Source: Streptomyces cadmiisoli
GTDB lineage: Bacteria; Actinomycetota; Actinomycetes; Streptomycetales; Streptomycetaceae
NCBI RefSeq assembly: GCF_003261055.1
Contig: NZ_CP030073.1
Location: 6,820,001 to 6,884,000, forward strand
Reading direction: 5' to 3'
DNA length: 64,000 bases
Both the position numbers and the translations under genes were made by a program. This document shows, in pieces, positions 16,369-24,516 of the stretch. Within the stretch, counting starts at the first letter, position 1. The number at the start of each line of letters is the position of its first letter. The notes under the pieces were generated by a model. The model worked only from the letters and a program-made list of their open reading frames with translations. It did no database searches and was not told the origin of the DNA.

Positions 16369-16812
16369 TCACGAGCCCTGTCTTCTCGCGGTGCGGCCGC
16401 CGCGGCGCCGCACCAGGACCAGCAGGAGAGTGAGGGCGCTGACGGCGGTCACGGCCGCGATCCCGCCGCGTACCGACCACAGGTGCAGGGCCAGCAGGCC
16501 CTGGGCGACCAGCATGTCGACGACGATCGCGCCGGACAGCGACACGAGCGCCCGACTCAGCGGATCCAGTCCGTCGAGCGCGGCGGCGATGGCCACGGCC
16601 GGCGCCACCAGCAGGAAGAACAGCGTGAACGGCGCGCGCAGCGGCGCGCCGGACTCGGTCAGCGCGAGCAGCGCGCCGATCCCCCCGACGGCCGTCGCGG
16701 CCCCCGCGAGCACGAGTCCCAGGTCCCTCCCCGAACCCGGTCCCGTCCGCTCGATGCCTTCTGGTCCGTCTGGTCCGTCTGATGCATCTGTGTTGATGCG
16801 GATGGTCTGCAT
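16369..16812 (-). CDS. Small four-helix membrane protein of the polysaccharide locus
   Basis: A 147-residue protein with four predicted membrane helices (LGLVLAGAATAVGGIGALLA, the APFTLFFLLVAPAVAI region, VDMLVAQGLLALHLW, and AVTAVSALTLLLVLV) between a charged N-terminal tail and an Arg-rich end. The frame is open 59 codons further upstream; the ATG at MQTIRINTD was preferred because the membrane topology starts soon after it. It is transcribed just before the FemAB-like gene (1-base gap). I recognise no family. Its location suggests a role in polymer export or assembly at the membrane. Confidence 0.6.
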   Translation of the reverse strand: MQTIRINTDASDGPDGPEGIERTGPGSGRDLGLVLAGAATAVGGIGALLALTESGAPLRAPFTLFFLLVAPAVAIAAALDGLDPLSRALVSLSGAIVVDMLVAQGLLALHLWSVRGGIAAVTAVSALTLLLVLVRRRGGRTARRQGS

Positions 16813-17121
16813 TGGCGACTTTGCCCCCCGAAGCGCCGGATGCCGGGCTTCAATGTGGCCCAGCGCCGCGGGAGCCGTCAAGACGGCGTAATGCGCTGAG
16901 CTGTCGCACATGTGGTCGTTGTCCCCGGGCCGCGGCCCGATGCCGCCGGTGCTCGCGCAGGCCACGGAGTTGACGGTCCGTCGGTGCATCGGTGTCGGTC
17001 ACGCCTTCGAACGCGGGGTGAACACATGGCGGCGGCCGAAAAGTTTTGGCATGGACACTTCCATTCAACACGCGTAGTTGGTACCACGGTTGAGGCAGAG
17101 ATCCTGCTAAAGGGAGGTTCC
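16813..17121. other. Divergent promoter region between membrane protein and SGNH lipase
   Basis: This 309-bp region must drive genes on both sides. The right half is AT-richer (around 17035-17110), as expected of the lipase promoter. Frames running in from either side were rejected as extensions. I cannot assign a sigma factor. Confidence 0.4.
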
Positions 17122-17925
17122 ATGAGACGTTCCCGACTTGTCGTGTTCCTCGGCTCACTCCTCCTCGCGGTCGGAGCCGCCCTCACCGGGGCCGCTCCGG
17201 CGCAGGCGTCAGAAGCCGCCGCCACGGGCTATGTGGCGCTCGGCGACTCCTACTCCTCCGGCGTCGGCGCGGGCAGTTACATCAGCTCCAGCGGCGACTG
17301 CAAGCGCAGCACGCGCGCGTACCCGCAGCTGTGGGCCGCCGCGAACTCACCCTCGTCGTTCTCCTTCACCGCCTGCTCGGGCGCCCGAACGGATGAAGTT
17401 CTCTCGAGTCAGCTCAGCCCGCTCAACTCGACCACCGGTCTGGTCTCCATCAGCGTCGGCGGCAACGACGCCGGATTCGCGGACGTCATGACGACGTGCG
17501 TACTCCAGTCCGACAGCGCCTGCATCTCCCGTATCAACACCGCCCGGGCGTACGTCTCCACGACGCTGCCCGGCAAGCTCGACACCGTCTACACGGCGAT
17601 CCGCAGCCGGGCCCCGTCCGCCCAGGTCGTCGTGCTCGGCTACCCCCGCTTCTACAAGCTCGGCCAGTCCTGCCTCGGCCTGTCCGAGACCAAGCGCCGC
17701 GCCATCAACGACGCCTCGGACCACCTGAACAGCGCCATCGCGCAGCGTGCCCAGAGCCACGGATTCACCTGGGGCGACGTGCGCGGCACCTTCACCAACC
17801 ACGAGATCTGCTCCGGCAGTTCCTGGCTGCACAGCGTCAACTGGCTGAACATCGGCGAGTCGTACCACCCGACCGCGGCCGGCCAGTCCGGCGGCTACCT
17901 GCCCGTGTTCAACAGCGCCGCCTGA
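17122..17925 (+). CDS. Secreted SGNH/GDSL lipase
   Basis: A 267-residue exported esterase/lipase of the SGNH superfamily. The signal peptide spans residues 1-32 or so (ends AAPAQA). Block I is GDSYSSG with nucleophile Ser43, block III is GGND with Asn115, and block V is SYHPT with His249. Six Cys residues in the mature protein suggest three disulfides, as in the Streptomyces GDSL lipases and phospholipases. AGGGAGG lies 5 bases before ATG. It converges on the kinase gene with only 3 bases between stops. From memory it matches S. coelicolor SCO1725, a characterised extracellular GDSL lipase; this is unverified. Confidence 0.88.
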   Translation: MRRSRLVVFLGSLLLAVGAALTGAAPAQASEAAATGYVALGDSYSSGVGAGSYISSSGDCKRSTRAYPQLWAAANSPSSFSFTACSGARTDEVLSSQLSPLNSTTGLVSISVGGNDAGFADVMTTCVLQSDSACISRINTARAYVSTTLPGKLDTVYTAIRSRAPSAQVVVLGYPRFYKLGQSCLGLSETKRRAINDASDHLNSAIAQRAQSHGFTWGDVRGTFTNHEICSGSSWLHSVNWLNIGESYHPTAAGQSGGYLPVFNSAA

Positions 17926-17928
17926 CCC

Positions 17929-19569
17929 TCAGGGAGTCGGCGAAGGTGAGGAGGAGGCCCCGTCCGACGGGGTCTCCGACACACAGGTCACCGAGAACGC
18001 CACCGCCTCCGACGTCGTGCGGACCGGATCGCGGACCTCGACACCGATCTCGTTCTCGTACGTCCCGCTGTCGGCGTACGTCGTCACGATCACCCAGTCC
18101 TGCCGGGTTTTCCCGCCCCCCTCCGGGAACGACAGCGTCCGCCAGCTCTGGACCTCGCCGTCCTCGGTCACCCAGCGGTAGTCCACCTCGGCCGGCAGCC
18201 GGCCCACCGTGAACGTCGCCGTGAACGCGGGAGCGTGGTCGTCCGGCGGCGGACAGGCACCGGAGTACTCCGTGCGCGCCCCGGTCAGGGCGACCGTCAC
18301 CGACTGCGGCGGCGGAGCGCCGGTGGGGCTCTCGCTCGGACTCGGCGTGGTCCGCGTCTCCTCGTCCTCCGGTTCGGTCTTCTCCTCCTCCTCGGGAGCC
18401 GTGGAGGTCTCCTCCGTGGTACGCGTGCCGGCGCCCTCGGGGGTGCCACCGCCGCCGTCGCCGCGGTTCAGCAGCGCGTACGTCAGCCCGGCGAGCGCCA
18501 GCGCGAGCGCCACGACACCCGCGATCAGCACCGCGGCGGTGCGGCGGTCGCGGCGCGGCCGGATCCCCGCCGTGGTCGCGGCGGAACCCGGGGGCGGGCC
18601 CGGGACGGGCGGCGGCGGAGTGGGCGACGGCGGCTGCCGGTGCGCGGCGGCCGTCCGCGCATGGGGCGCCCCGGGCGTCGTCGCGGCGGTGTCCGCGCTC
18701 GCGGTGCCGCCCGCGGAGGGCGTGCCCCCGGCGCCGATCAGCCGCAGGTCCTGCTCGGCCCGCCCGGCCGGCAGCCGCTCGGCCGGATCCTTGCGCAGAA
18801 GGCCCTCGATGACGCCGGCGAGCGGCCCGCCCCGTCGGGGCGGCGGCAACTCCTCGTCGACGATGGCCCGCAGGGTGCTCAGCGGGGTGTCCTGGCGGAA
18901 CGGCGAGTTGCCCTCGACCGCCGCGTACAGCAGCACGCCCAGCGACCACAGGTCGGACTCGGGGCCCGGCGTGCGGCCCAGCGCCCGTTCCGGCGCGAGG
19001 AACTCGGGCGAGCCGACCACCTCGCCGGTCATCGTCAGCGCGGAACTGCCCTCCACCGTCGCGATGCCGAAGTCGGTCAGCACCACGCGCCCGTCGTTCG
19101 ACAGCAGCACGTTGCCCGGCTTCACGTCGCGGTGCAGCACCCCGGCGGCGTGCGCCGCGCGCAGCGCCGACAGCACCTCGGCGCCGATGTGCGCGGCCCG
19201 CCGAGGCTCCAGCGGTCCCTCCGCGTCAAGCAGTTCGGCCAGGGATATGCCGCGCACCAGCTCCATCACGATCCACGGCCGGCCCCCGTCCGTGGCCACG
19301 TCGTACACCGTCACGACGTTGCGGTTCGCCACCCGCGCCGCCGCCCAGGCCTCGCGCTCCAGCCGGGCGTACATCCGCTCCACGTCGGAGACCGGCAGAC
19401 CGGCCGGGGCCCGCACCTCCTTGACGGCGACCTCGCGGTGCAGCACCTCGTCGCGGGCGCGCCACACCGTCCCCATGCCGCCCTCACCGAGCGGCGCCAG
19501 CAGACGGTAGCGGCCGGCGATCACACGTTCACTGCCCGGTTCTACGGACACGGGCGCCCCCATTCGCAT
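17929..19569 (-). CDS. Receptor-type Ser/Thr protein kinase
   Basis: A membrane-bound Hanks-type kinase of about 546 residues. The cytoplasmic kinase domain has a P-loop (GEGGMGTVWRA), the Lys of VAVKEV, the catalytic loop HRDVKPGNVLL, DFG (LTDFGIATVEG) and PEFLAPERAL. A Pro/Ala linker and one helix (AVLIAGVVALALALAGLTYA) follow. Outside there is a Thr/Glu/Ser-rich stalk, then a domain of roughly 110 residues with two Cys (SGACPP and SVTCVS) that looks like an Ig-type beta sandwich. There are no PASTA repeats. Two ATGs (19569, 19563) compete for the start and neither has a good ribosome site. The ligand is unknown. Confidence 0.85.
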   Translation of the reverse strand: MRMGAPVSVEPGSERVIAGRYRLLAPLGEGGMGTVWRARDEVLHREVAVKEVRAPAGLPVSDVERMYARLEREAWAAARVANRNVVTVYDVATDGGRPWIVMELVRGISLAELLDAEGPLEPRRAAHIGAEVLSALRAAHAAGVLHRDVKPGNVLLSNDGRVVLTDFGIATVEGSSALTMTGEVVGSPEFLAPERALGRTPGPESDLWSLGVLLYAAVEGNSPFRQDTPLSTLRAIVDEELPPPRRGGPLAGVIEGLLRKDPAERLPAGRAEQDLRLIGAGGTPSAGGTASADTAATTPGAPHARTAAAHRQPPSPTPPPPVPGPPPGSAATTAGIRPRRDRRTAAVLIAGVVALALALAGLTYALLNRGDGGGGTPEGAGTRTTEETSTAPEEEEKTEPEDEETRTTPSPSESPTGAPPPQSVTVALTGARTEYSGACPPPDDHAPAFTATFTVGRLPAEVDYRWVTEDGEVQSWRTLSFPEGGGKTRQDWVIVTTYADSGTYENEIGVEVRDPVRTTSEAVAFSVTCVSETPSDGASSSPSPTP

Positions 19570-19609
19570 CCGCGAGTGATGTGTCGTCGGATTTCTCCCC
19601 AAAAGTAGC

Positions 19610-21181
19610 TCAGCCGAATGCGGATGCCGCCCCCCTGAACACCAATCCGGCCCCGAGGACCACGACGACGCAGGCGGAACCCATCGGCGCGGTACGGCGG
19701 ACCAGCGCGGCCAGCGGACCGGCGGACCAGCGGGGACGCCGGACCAGGGCCCGGGTCACGCGGCCGCCGAACCGGACGACGGCGAATCCGGCGGCGGTCA
19801 GGGTGAGCGCGAGCCCGGCCCCGTACGCGACGACCAGCAGCAGCCCGAACCAGGCCTGCCCCAGCGCGGCGGCGCCCACGAGCACGACCACCGCCGAGGG
19901 ACTGGGCACGAGCCCGCCGGCGAAGCCCATCAGGATCGTGCCGCGCAGGGTGGGCGCGACGGGATGGCTGTGGGTGTGACCGCCGTGGGTGTGCTCGACG
20001 GAGTGCGGGTGGGCGTGCGCGTGACTGTGCTGGTCGTGATCGTGCTCGTGCCCGTGATGGCGGTCGTGCCCGTCGTCGTGCTCGTGGTGGTCGTGACCGT
20101 CGTGGGGCGCGTGTGCGGCGTGGGCCTGCGCGTGGGCGCGGGTGTGCGCGCGGTTGCGGAGCGCGCGGCGCAGGAGTCCCGCGCCGGCCAGCGTCACCAG
20201 CACTCCGCTGGCCACGCCCAGCCAGGCGATCACCGAGGGCGCCGCCGCGGAACCGGCCGTGACCAGCAGACCGAGGGCGACCACGCCGAGGGTGTGGGTG
20301 ACCGTCACCGAGGCGGCCAGCGGCAGGACATGGCGCATCCGGGCCCGGCCCCCGTGCGCCGCCGCCGTCGCGGCCATCAGGGTCTTGCCGTGGCCCGGGG
20401 CGAGGGCGTGCATCGCGCCGAGCCCGAGCGCGATCAGCAGGGCGAGCCCGGCGAAACCGACGGTCAGGTCGTGCCGGGCCACCAGCGACTCCAGGGCCCG
20501 CGTCCAGCGGTCGGCGCCGCGCGGCAGGACGGACGCGCCGGGCGCCTCGCCCCGTTCGTCGACCAGGGCCGCACCGCCGGGCCGCACCCGCAGCGAGGCG
20601 GACGTGGTGTCGGCCGGGGAGGAGAGCAGTTCCTCGGGGTAGGCCGTCAGCTCGCGGGAGGAGGACTCGGCCGGCACGTCCGACGCGGTGAGCGTCGTAC
20701 GGTCGCCGCGCGCGGTGATCTCCCGCCAGCCGGGGCCCGAGTCGGCGCCCGCGCTGCGGAAGTCCACGGACACCGGGCCGCCCTCGGGCAGGGGAGCGGT
20801 CAGCCGGCACTCCACCCGCAGGGTGTCGAGCCCGGCCTGACCGGGCAGCACGCGCGCGCGGCTGCGGGCGACGTCGAGCGAGCGCGGGCGCCCGTCGACC
20901 GTCACCTCGCTGTTTTGCGCGGCGTCCGCGCACCGCTGCCGGGCCCAGCCGGCCACGCCGAGCCGTTCCACCTCGCGTCGCGCCTGGGTCGCCGGGATCT
21001 CGGCGAGGTCCTCGACATGGTCGACGCGCAGTTCGCCGGGCGCGGCGACCAGACCGTCGTAGTGGTTGACGGTGAAGTTGCCCAGAGGATGCGCGCCCGC
21101 CGTGGCGGCGGGGACGAGCACGATCGCCCCGGCGAGGCCGAGCACGGCCGCGGCGGAGGCGAGGACACGACGGGACCTCAC
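19610..21181 (-). CDS. NicO-like metal transporter with exported N-terminal domain
   Basis: A 523-residue protein of the NicO (RcnA/HoxN-like) nickel/cobalt transporter superfamily. A signal peptide (residues 1-30) ends ATAGA, so cleavage would leave His31 (HPLGNFTVNHYDGL) as the mature N-terminus. Residues 31-270 or so form an exported beta-rich domain. Then come about six membrane helices with AMHALAPGHGKTLMAA, a signature of the family. Between them lies a loop of about 70 residues that is almost all His and Asp. TILMGFAGGLVPSPSAVVVLV is the second signature. The GTG start overlaps the TPR stop as GTGA. The metal and the direction of transport are not shown by sequence. Confidence 0.82.
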   Translation of the reverse strand: MRSRRVLASAAAVLGLAGAIVLVPAATAGAHPLGNFTVNHYDGLVAAPGELRVDHVEDLAEIPATQARREVERLGVAGWARQRCADAAQNSEVTVDGRPRSLDVARSRARVLPGQAGLDTLRVECRLTAPLPEGGPVSVDFRSAGADSGPGWREITARGDRTTLTASDVPAESSSRELTAYPEELLSSPADTTSASLRVRPGGAALVDERGEAPGASVLPRGADRWTRALESLVARHDLTVGFAGLALLIALGLGAMHALAPGHGKTLMAATAAAHGGRARMRHVLPLAASVTVTHTLGVVALGLLVTAGSAAAPSVIAWLGVASGVLVTLAGAGLLRRALRNRAHTRAHAQAHAAHAPHDGHDHHEHDDGHDRHHGHEHDHDQHSHAHAHPHSVEHTHGGHTHSHPVAPTLRGTILMGFAGGLVPSPSAVVVLVGAAALGQAWFGLLLVVAYGAGLALTLTAAGFAVVRFGGRVTRALVRRPRWSAGPLAALVRRTAPMGSACVVVVLGAGLVFRGAASAFG

Positions 21182-22686
21182 CGGTCTGCCTCCAGCTTCC
21201 TCAGGGCCGCCCGGGCCTCGCGCGCGGCCGACGGGGAGAACCCGGCGTTGAGTTCGAGCGCCGCCGTCAGCGAGGCACGGGCGTCCTTCGTCCGGCCCGT
21301 GGCGAGCTCGATCATGCCGCGGTGGTGGAGGAAGGCGGCGTTGCGGTAGCCGGTGGCGGTGGCCCGGCGGGCGTACGGCAGGGCCTCCTCGTCGCGGCCG
21401 TTGACGTGCAGCGCCCAGGCCAGGGCGTCCGCCGTGTGCACCGTGCGGCGGCGGGACCACTCGGCGCGGGCCGCGCTCAGGGCGAGGGCCGCGTCCCCGT
21501 GGTCGGCCGCCGCGAGCGCGGTGTCGAGATCCGGGTTGACGCCGCCCGCGCGGGCGAGCGCCGTCCAGGCGTCGACGAGCGCGTACTGGTCGCGGGCCCT
21601 GACCCGGTCGCCGTCGGCGCCGCGCTCCTCGTACAGCTCGCCCAGCGCGACCAGCGCGCCGGGCAGCGGGGCGCGGGCGACGACCGCCTCCATGCCCCGC
21701 ACGGCCGCCGAGCGGTCGCCCAGCGCGGCCTGGGCGAGGGCGCGGCCCTCCAGCGCGGGCAGGTACGTGTCGTCGGCGGCGAGGGCGCGCGCGTAGTGCC
21801 GCAGGGCGGCCCTGTGGTCGCCCTGGTTCCACTCGAGCCGGCCGAGCGCGGTGGCGACGTAGGCCACGTCGCCGGGTGACACGGCGTTGCCAAGGGCCCG
21901 GCGCAGGACCTGACGGGCGGTACGGACGTCGCCGCGCAGTTCCCGTACGTACGCGTACCTGGTGAAGACCGGTATCCCCGGCCGGCGGGTGTCGGCGGTG
22001 TCGACCGCCTCGGACGCGGCCCGGTAGCGGCCGAGTTCGACGAGGGCGTCGACGCGGGTGGCCAGCGCGCGCTCGTTGTAGGGGTTCCGCCGCAGGGCCC
22101 GGTCGGCGAGGCGCAGGGCGCCGGTGAAGTCGTGCCGGGCCGCGGCGAGGGCGGCCCGCCCGGCCAGGGCCTGGTCGTTGTCGGGGCGAAGGCCCAGTGA
22201 GCGCTTCAGCGCCCGTTCGGCCTGCGGGTAGCGGGACGGGTCGCCGTCGACCCGGGCCTGTTCGACGTAGGCGAGCCCGAGGACGGCCCAGCTGCCGAAG
22301 TCCCGCGGCTGCGCCCGGAGATGGGCCTGGAGGGCGGCGACGCTCTCGTCGAGGTCGCCGCCGGCCTGTGCGACCGCGGGCACGGCGCCGGGGGCCGCGG
22401 CCACGCCACGCGCGTGGTCGTCCCGGACGTTCCCCACGGCGATCGAACCGGCCGTCAGTGCCACGGCCAGCAGGACGGCGCAGCCGGTGAACCGGCCGGC
22501 CCGCCGGCGCCGCACGGCCGCCGCGACCCGCCGCAGGGCGACGACCCGCCCGTCCGCGCCCGCGTCGGCGCGCTCGTCCGGGCCCGGGCCCGGGTCCGGG
22601 GCGGTGGCGGGCCGCGCGTCGGGTCCGACCTGCGGCCTCCGGTCGAGCCGGCTCTCCGGCTCGCTGTCGTTCGTACGCGGGACCAT
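21178..22686 (-). CDS. Membrane-anchored TPR-repeat protein
   Basis: A 502-residue protein with a disordered N-terminal region (residues 1-60), one membrane helix (about 68-88, TGCAVLLAVALTAGSIAVG) and then at least eight tetratricopeptide repeats to the end. Examples are SWAVLGLAYVEQARV, ALRLADRALRRNPYNERALA, LGRLEWNQGDHRAALRHYARAL, and AFLHHRGMIELATGRTKDA. The repeats, probably outside the membrane, would act as a protein-binding scaffold. It sits between the DUF4331 gene (94-bp gap with a hairpin) and the NicO gene (GTGA overlap), so it is translationally coupled to the transporter. Confidence 0.82.
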   Translation of the reverse strand: MVPRTNDSEPESRLDRRPQVGPDARPATAPDPGPGPDERADAGADGRVVALRRVAAAVRRRRAGRFTGCAVLLAVALTAGSIAVGNVRDDHARGVAAAPGAVPAVAQAGGDLDESVAALQAHLRAQPRDFGSWAVLGLAYVEQARVDGDPSRYPQAERALKRSLGLRPDNDQALAGRAALAAARHDFTGALRLADRALRRNPYNERALATRVDALVELGRYRAASEAVDTADTRRPGIPVFTRYAYVRELRGDVRTARQVLRRALGNAVSPGDVAYVATALGRLEWNQGDHRAALRHYARALAADDTYLPALEGRALAQAALGDRSAAVRGMEAVVARAPLPGALVALGELYEERGADGDRVRARDQYALVDAWTALARAGGVNPDLDTALAAADHGDAALALSAARAEWSRRRTVHTADALAWALHVNGRDEEALPYARRATATGYRNAAFLHHRGMIELATGRTKDARASLTAALELNAGFSPSAAREARAALRKLEADR

Positions 22687-22726
22687 GCCCTCTCCTCGGT
22701 GCGCGACTGGTTCGACGACGTGAAGC

Positions 22727-22767
22727 GGCGCGGCCCGCGCCGTGGGGGACGGAAGACGGGCCGCGCC
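22727..22767. terminator. Hairpin between DUF4331 and TPR genes
   Basis: An 11-bp perfect stem (GGCGCGGCCCG with CGGGCCGCGCC) encloses a 19-base loop just after the DUF4331 stop. It may end part of the transcripts and so make the downstream TPR-NicO genes less expressed. Confidence 0.5.
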
Positions 22768-22780
22768 AGTGGACGGGGCG

Positions 22781-24310
22781 TCAGTACGCCCGGCCGCGCA
22801 TCCGGCGCCACCACAGCAGGCCGGCGCCGATCAGCAGGATCCCGGCCGCTCCGGCGCCCGCGGAGGCGGCGATGAGCGTGGTGTCGTCCGAGGACGTCCC
22901 GACCGGCTGGAGCGCGTCGCCGATCTGGTTGCGTACGTCGTTGCCGCCCGAGGTGCCCTGGGCGAGGGGGCCGCGGGACCCCTCCGTCGGCAGGGCGAGG
23001 TACGGGAAGCTCTTGCCGAACGCCTTGTCGTTCTTGTCGACCGCGTCGCCCAGGTCGTTCTTCTGGCCGAGCAGTTCACCCTCGACGACCTGGAGCGAGG
23101 CGTCGACCACGTCGTCGCTCAGACGCCGGCCGTTGGGGAAGCCGGCGGTGTCGCCGTCGAGCACGCCGAGCCGCTTGGGCTTCGCGGCGGGTTTGATCGA
23201 GGTGTTGAGACGCAACTGCTCCGACGGACGCACATGCGGCGGCTGGTTGAGGTCCTTCACGCCCTTGAGGAAGACGTCGACCAGGTCGTTGCGCGGTTCG
23301 GCGGGCGCCTCGATCTTGTAGATCGCCTCGATGAGCTTGGGCAGTTCGGGCTTGGTGACGTTGTCCAGGAACTGGCCGTCGTTCCAGGGCGAGTCCGCGT
23401 TGAACCTGTCCTTGTCCTCGATCGGGTTGACGACCTCGTTGACCAGCGGGTTGCCGAGCCGCGATACCTGTGTGAAGTGGCCCTGGGCGTTCTTGCGCTG
23501 GGTCGTCGACCAGATGCCCACGATGGGCTGCTTCGCGGACTCGCGGATCAGCTTGTTGGGCAGCTGGAGGGCGACGGAGTTGACGTTGTAGCCCTTCAGC
23601 GTGTCGTTGCCGACCTCGGAGAGGTTCCCGCCGTACAGCAGGTCGAAGACCCGGAGGTCCAGGAAGAAGGGGTCGTCGGCCTGCCCGGCGAACGTCGTGG
23701 AGCCCCCGGCGAGCCGATGGACCGCCTGCTTGCGCAGCTGGGCGTAGTCCGGCATCGACGCCTTGCCGACGTTCGAGGGAGCGACCGGCACGTCGTCGGC
23801 GATCTTCGTGCGGGACAGCAGGCGCTGGTCCTTCAGCCGGAGCAGTTCGAGGTCGTAGGTCTGCGTGACGTTGAGGTCCGGGTCGTCGAGGCTCTCGACG
23901 GGGCCGGTGTTGTAGAGGAACGTCTTCTGGTTCTTGACGTGTGTCCTGAACGTGTAGCGGAACAGCAGTTCGCCCTGCGCGTCGCCGTTGTTGTCGATGT
24001 GGATGTCGTACTGGGCGTCCTCGGCGAAGGTGAAGAAGTTCGGTCCGCCGGCCGGCTCCTCGAACGGTATCCAGTTGGCGATGACCGTCGTCGTGTCGGG
24101 CTTGTCCGGGCTCACGAACGCGTACACGTCCGTGTTGTCGTACTGCGGGGTGCCCGAGATCAGCGGGGCCTCCCGATGGCTGGAGGCGGTGGCCGCCCCC
24201 GGTTCCAGCGCGGTCACACCGGCGGCTGCGAGCCCCCCGGCGGCCAGCGCACCACAGATGAGGGTGGCGACGCCCTTGCGTCCGCCGCCACTCCTGGAGA
24301 TAGGTGTCAT
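22781..24310 (-). CDS. DUF4331 surface protein with C-terminal membrane anchor
   Basis: A 509-residue exported DUF4331 protein. The signal peptide is about residues 1-42 (RKGVATLICGALAAGGLAAAG; cleavage around ATASS). The family signature follows directly: SSHREAPLISGTPQYDNTD, then YAFVSPDKPDT and FAEDAQYDIHIDNNGDA, an acidic, possibly cation-binding region. Near the end, LIAASAGAGAAGILLIGAGL with WWRRMRGR forms a membrane anchor, so the domain faces outside. The biochemical function of the family is unknown. GGAGG lies upstream of the ATG, and a SigK-like promoter lies 39 bp before it. It is the first gene of the DUF4331-TPR-NicO unit. Confidence 0.85.
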   Translation of the reverse strand: MTPISRSGGGRKGVATLICGALAAGGLAAAGVTALEPGAATASSHREAPLISGTPQYDNTDVYAFVSPDKPDTTTVIANWIPFEEPAGGPNFFTFAEDAQYDIHIDNNGDAQGELLFRYTFRTHVKNQKTFLYNTGPVESLDDPDLNVTQTYDLELLRLKDQRLLSRTKIADDVPVAPSNVGKASMPDYAQLRKQAVHRLAGGSTTFAGQADDPFFLDLRVFDLLYGGNLSEVGNDTLKGYNVNSVALQLPNKLIRESAKQPIVGIWSTTQRKNAQGHFTQVSRLGNPLVNEVVNPIEDKDRFNADSPWNDGQFLDNVTKPELPKLIEAIYKIEAPAEPRNDLVDVFLKGVKDLNQPPHVRPSEQLRLNTSIKPAAKPKRLGVLDGDTAGFPNGRRLSDDVVDASLQVVEGELLGQKNDLGDAVDKNDKAFGKSFPYLALPTEGSRGPLAQGTSGGNDVRNQIGDALQPVGTSSDDTTLIAASAGAGAAGILLIGAGLLWWRRMRGRAY

Positions 24311-24348
24311 GCTGTCCGTCCTCCGTGCCGACTTGCCTGTCGCCGGGG

Positions 24349-24376
24349 ATTCGGAGCCGGCGGCGAGGCGGATTGG
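24349..24376 (-). promoter_or_regulatory. SigK-like promoter for DUF4331
   Basis: Read leftward, CCAATC-N16-CCGAAT ends 38 bp before the DUF4331 ATG. The mycobacterial SigK consensus, as I recall it, is CCATCC-N16/17-CCGAAT. The -10 is perfect, and the -35 matches with one insertion-type difference (CCAATC or CAATCC). Confidence 0.6.
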
Positions 24377-24439
24377 TGGAAACCCGAAACTCATTTCCCG
24401 GCCACCCGACCCGCGTTTTCGGCCCGCTGATCCGTAACC

Positions 24440-24466
24440 CCATCCGGAGGCGTGCGCGCCGCGAAT
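24440..24466 (+). promoter_or_regulatory. SigK-like promoter for the sigma/anti-sigma operon
   Basis: CCATCC-N15-GCGAAT lies about 50 bp before the sigma-factor TTG start. The -35 is a perfect match to the recalled SigK consensus and the -10 matches 5 of 6; the spacer is one base shorter than in mycobacteria. It implies autoregulation. Confidence 0.55.
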
Positions 24467-24516
24467 GCCGTACGTCATGGTGGGGGCCGGGGTGCGGCCC
24501 GGGAGGGGGAGGCGAG

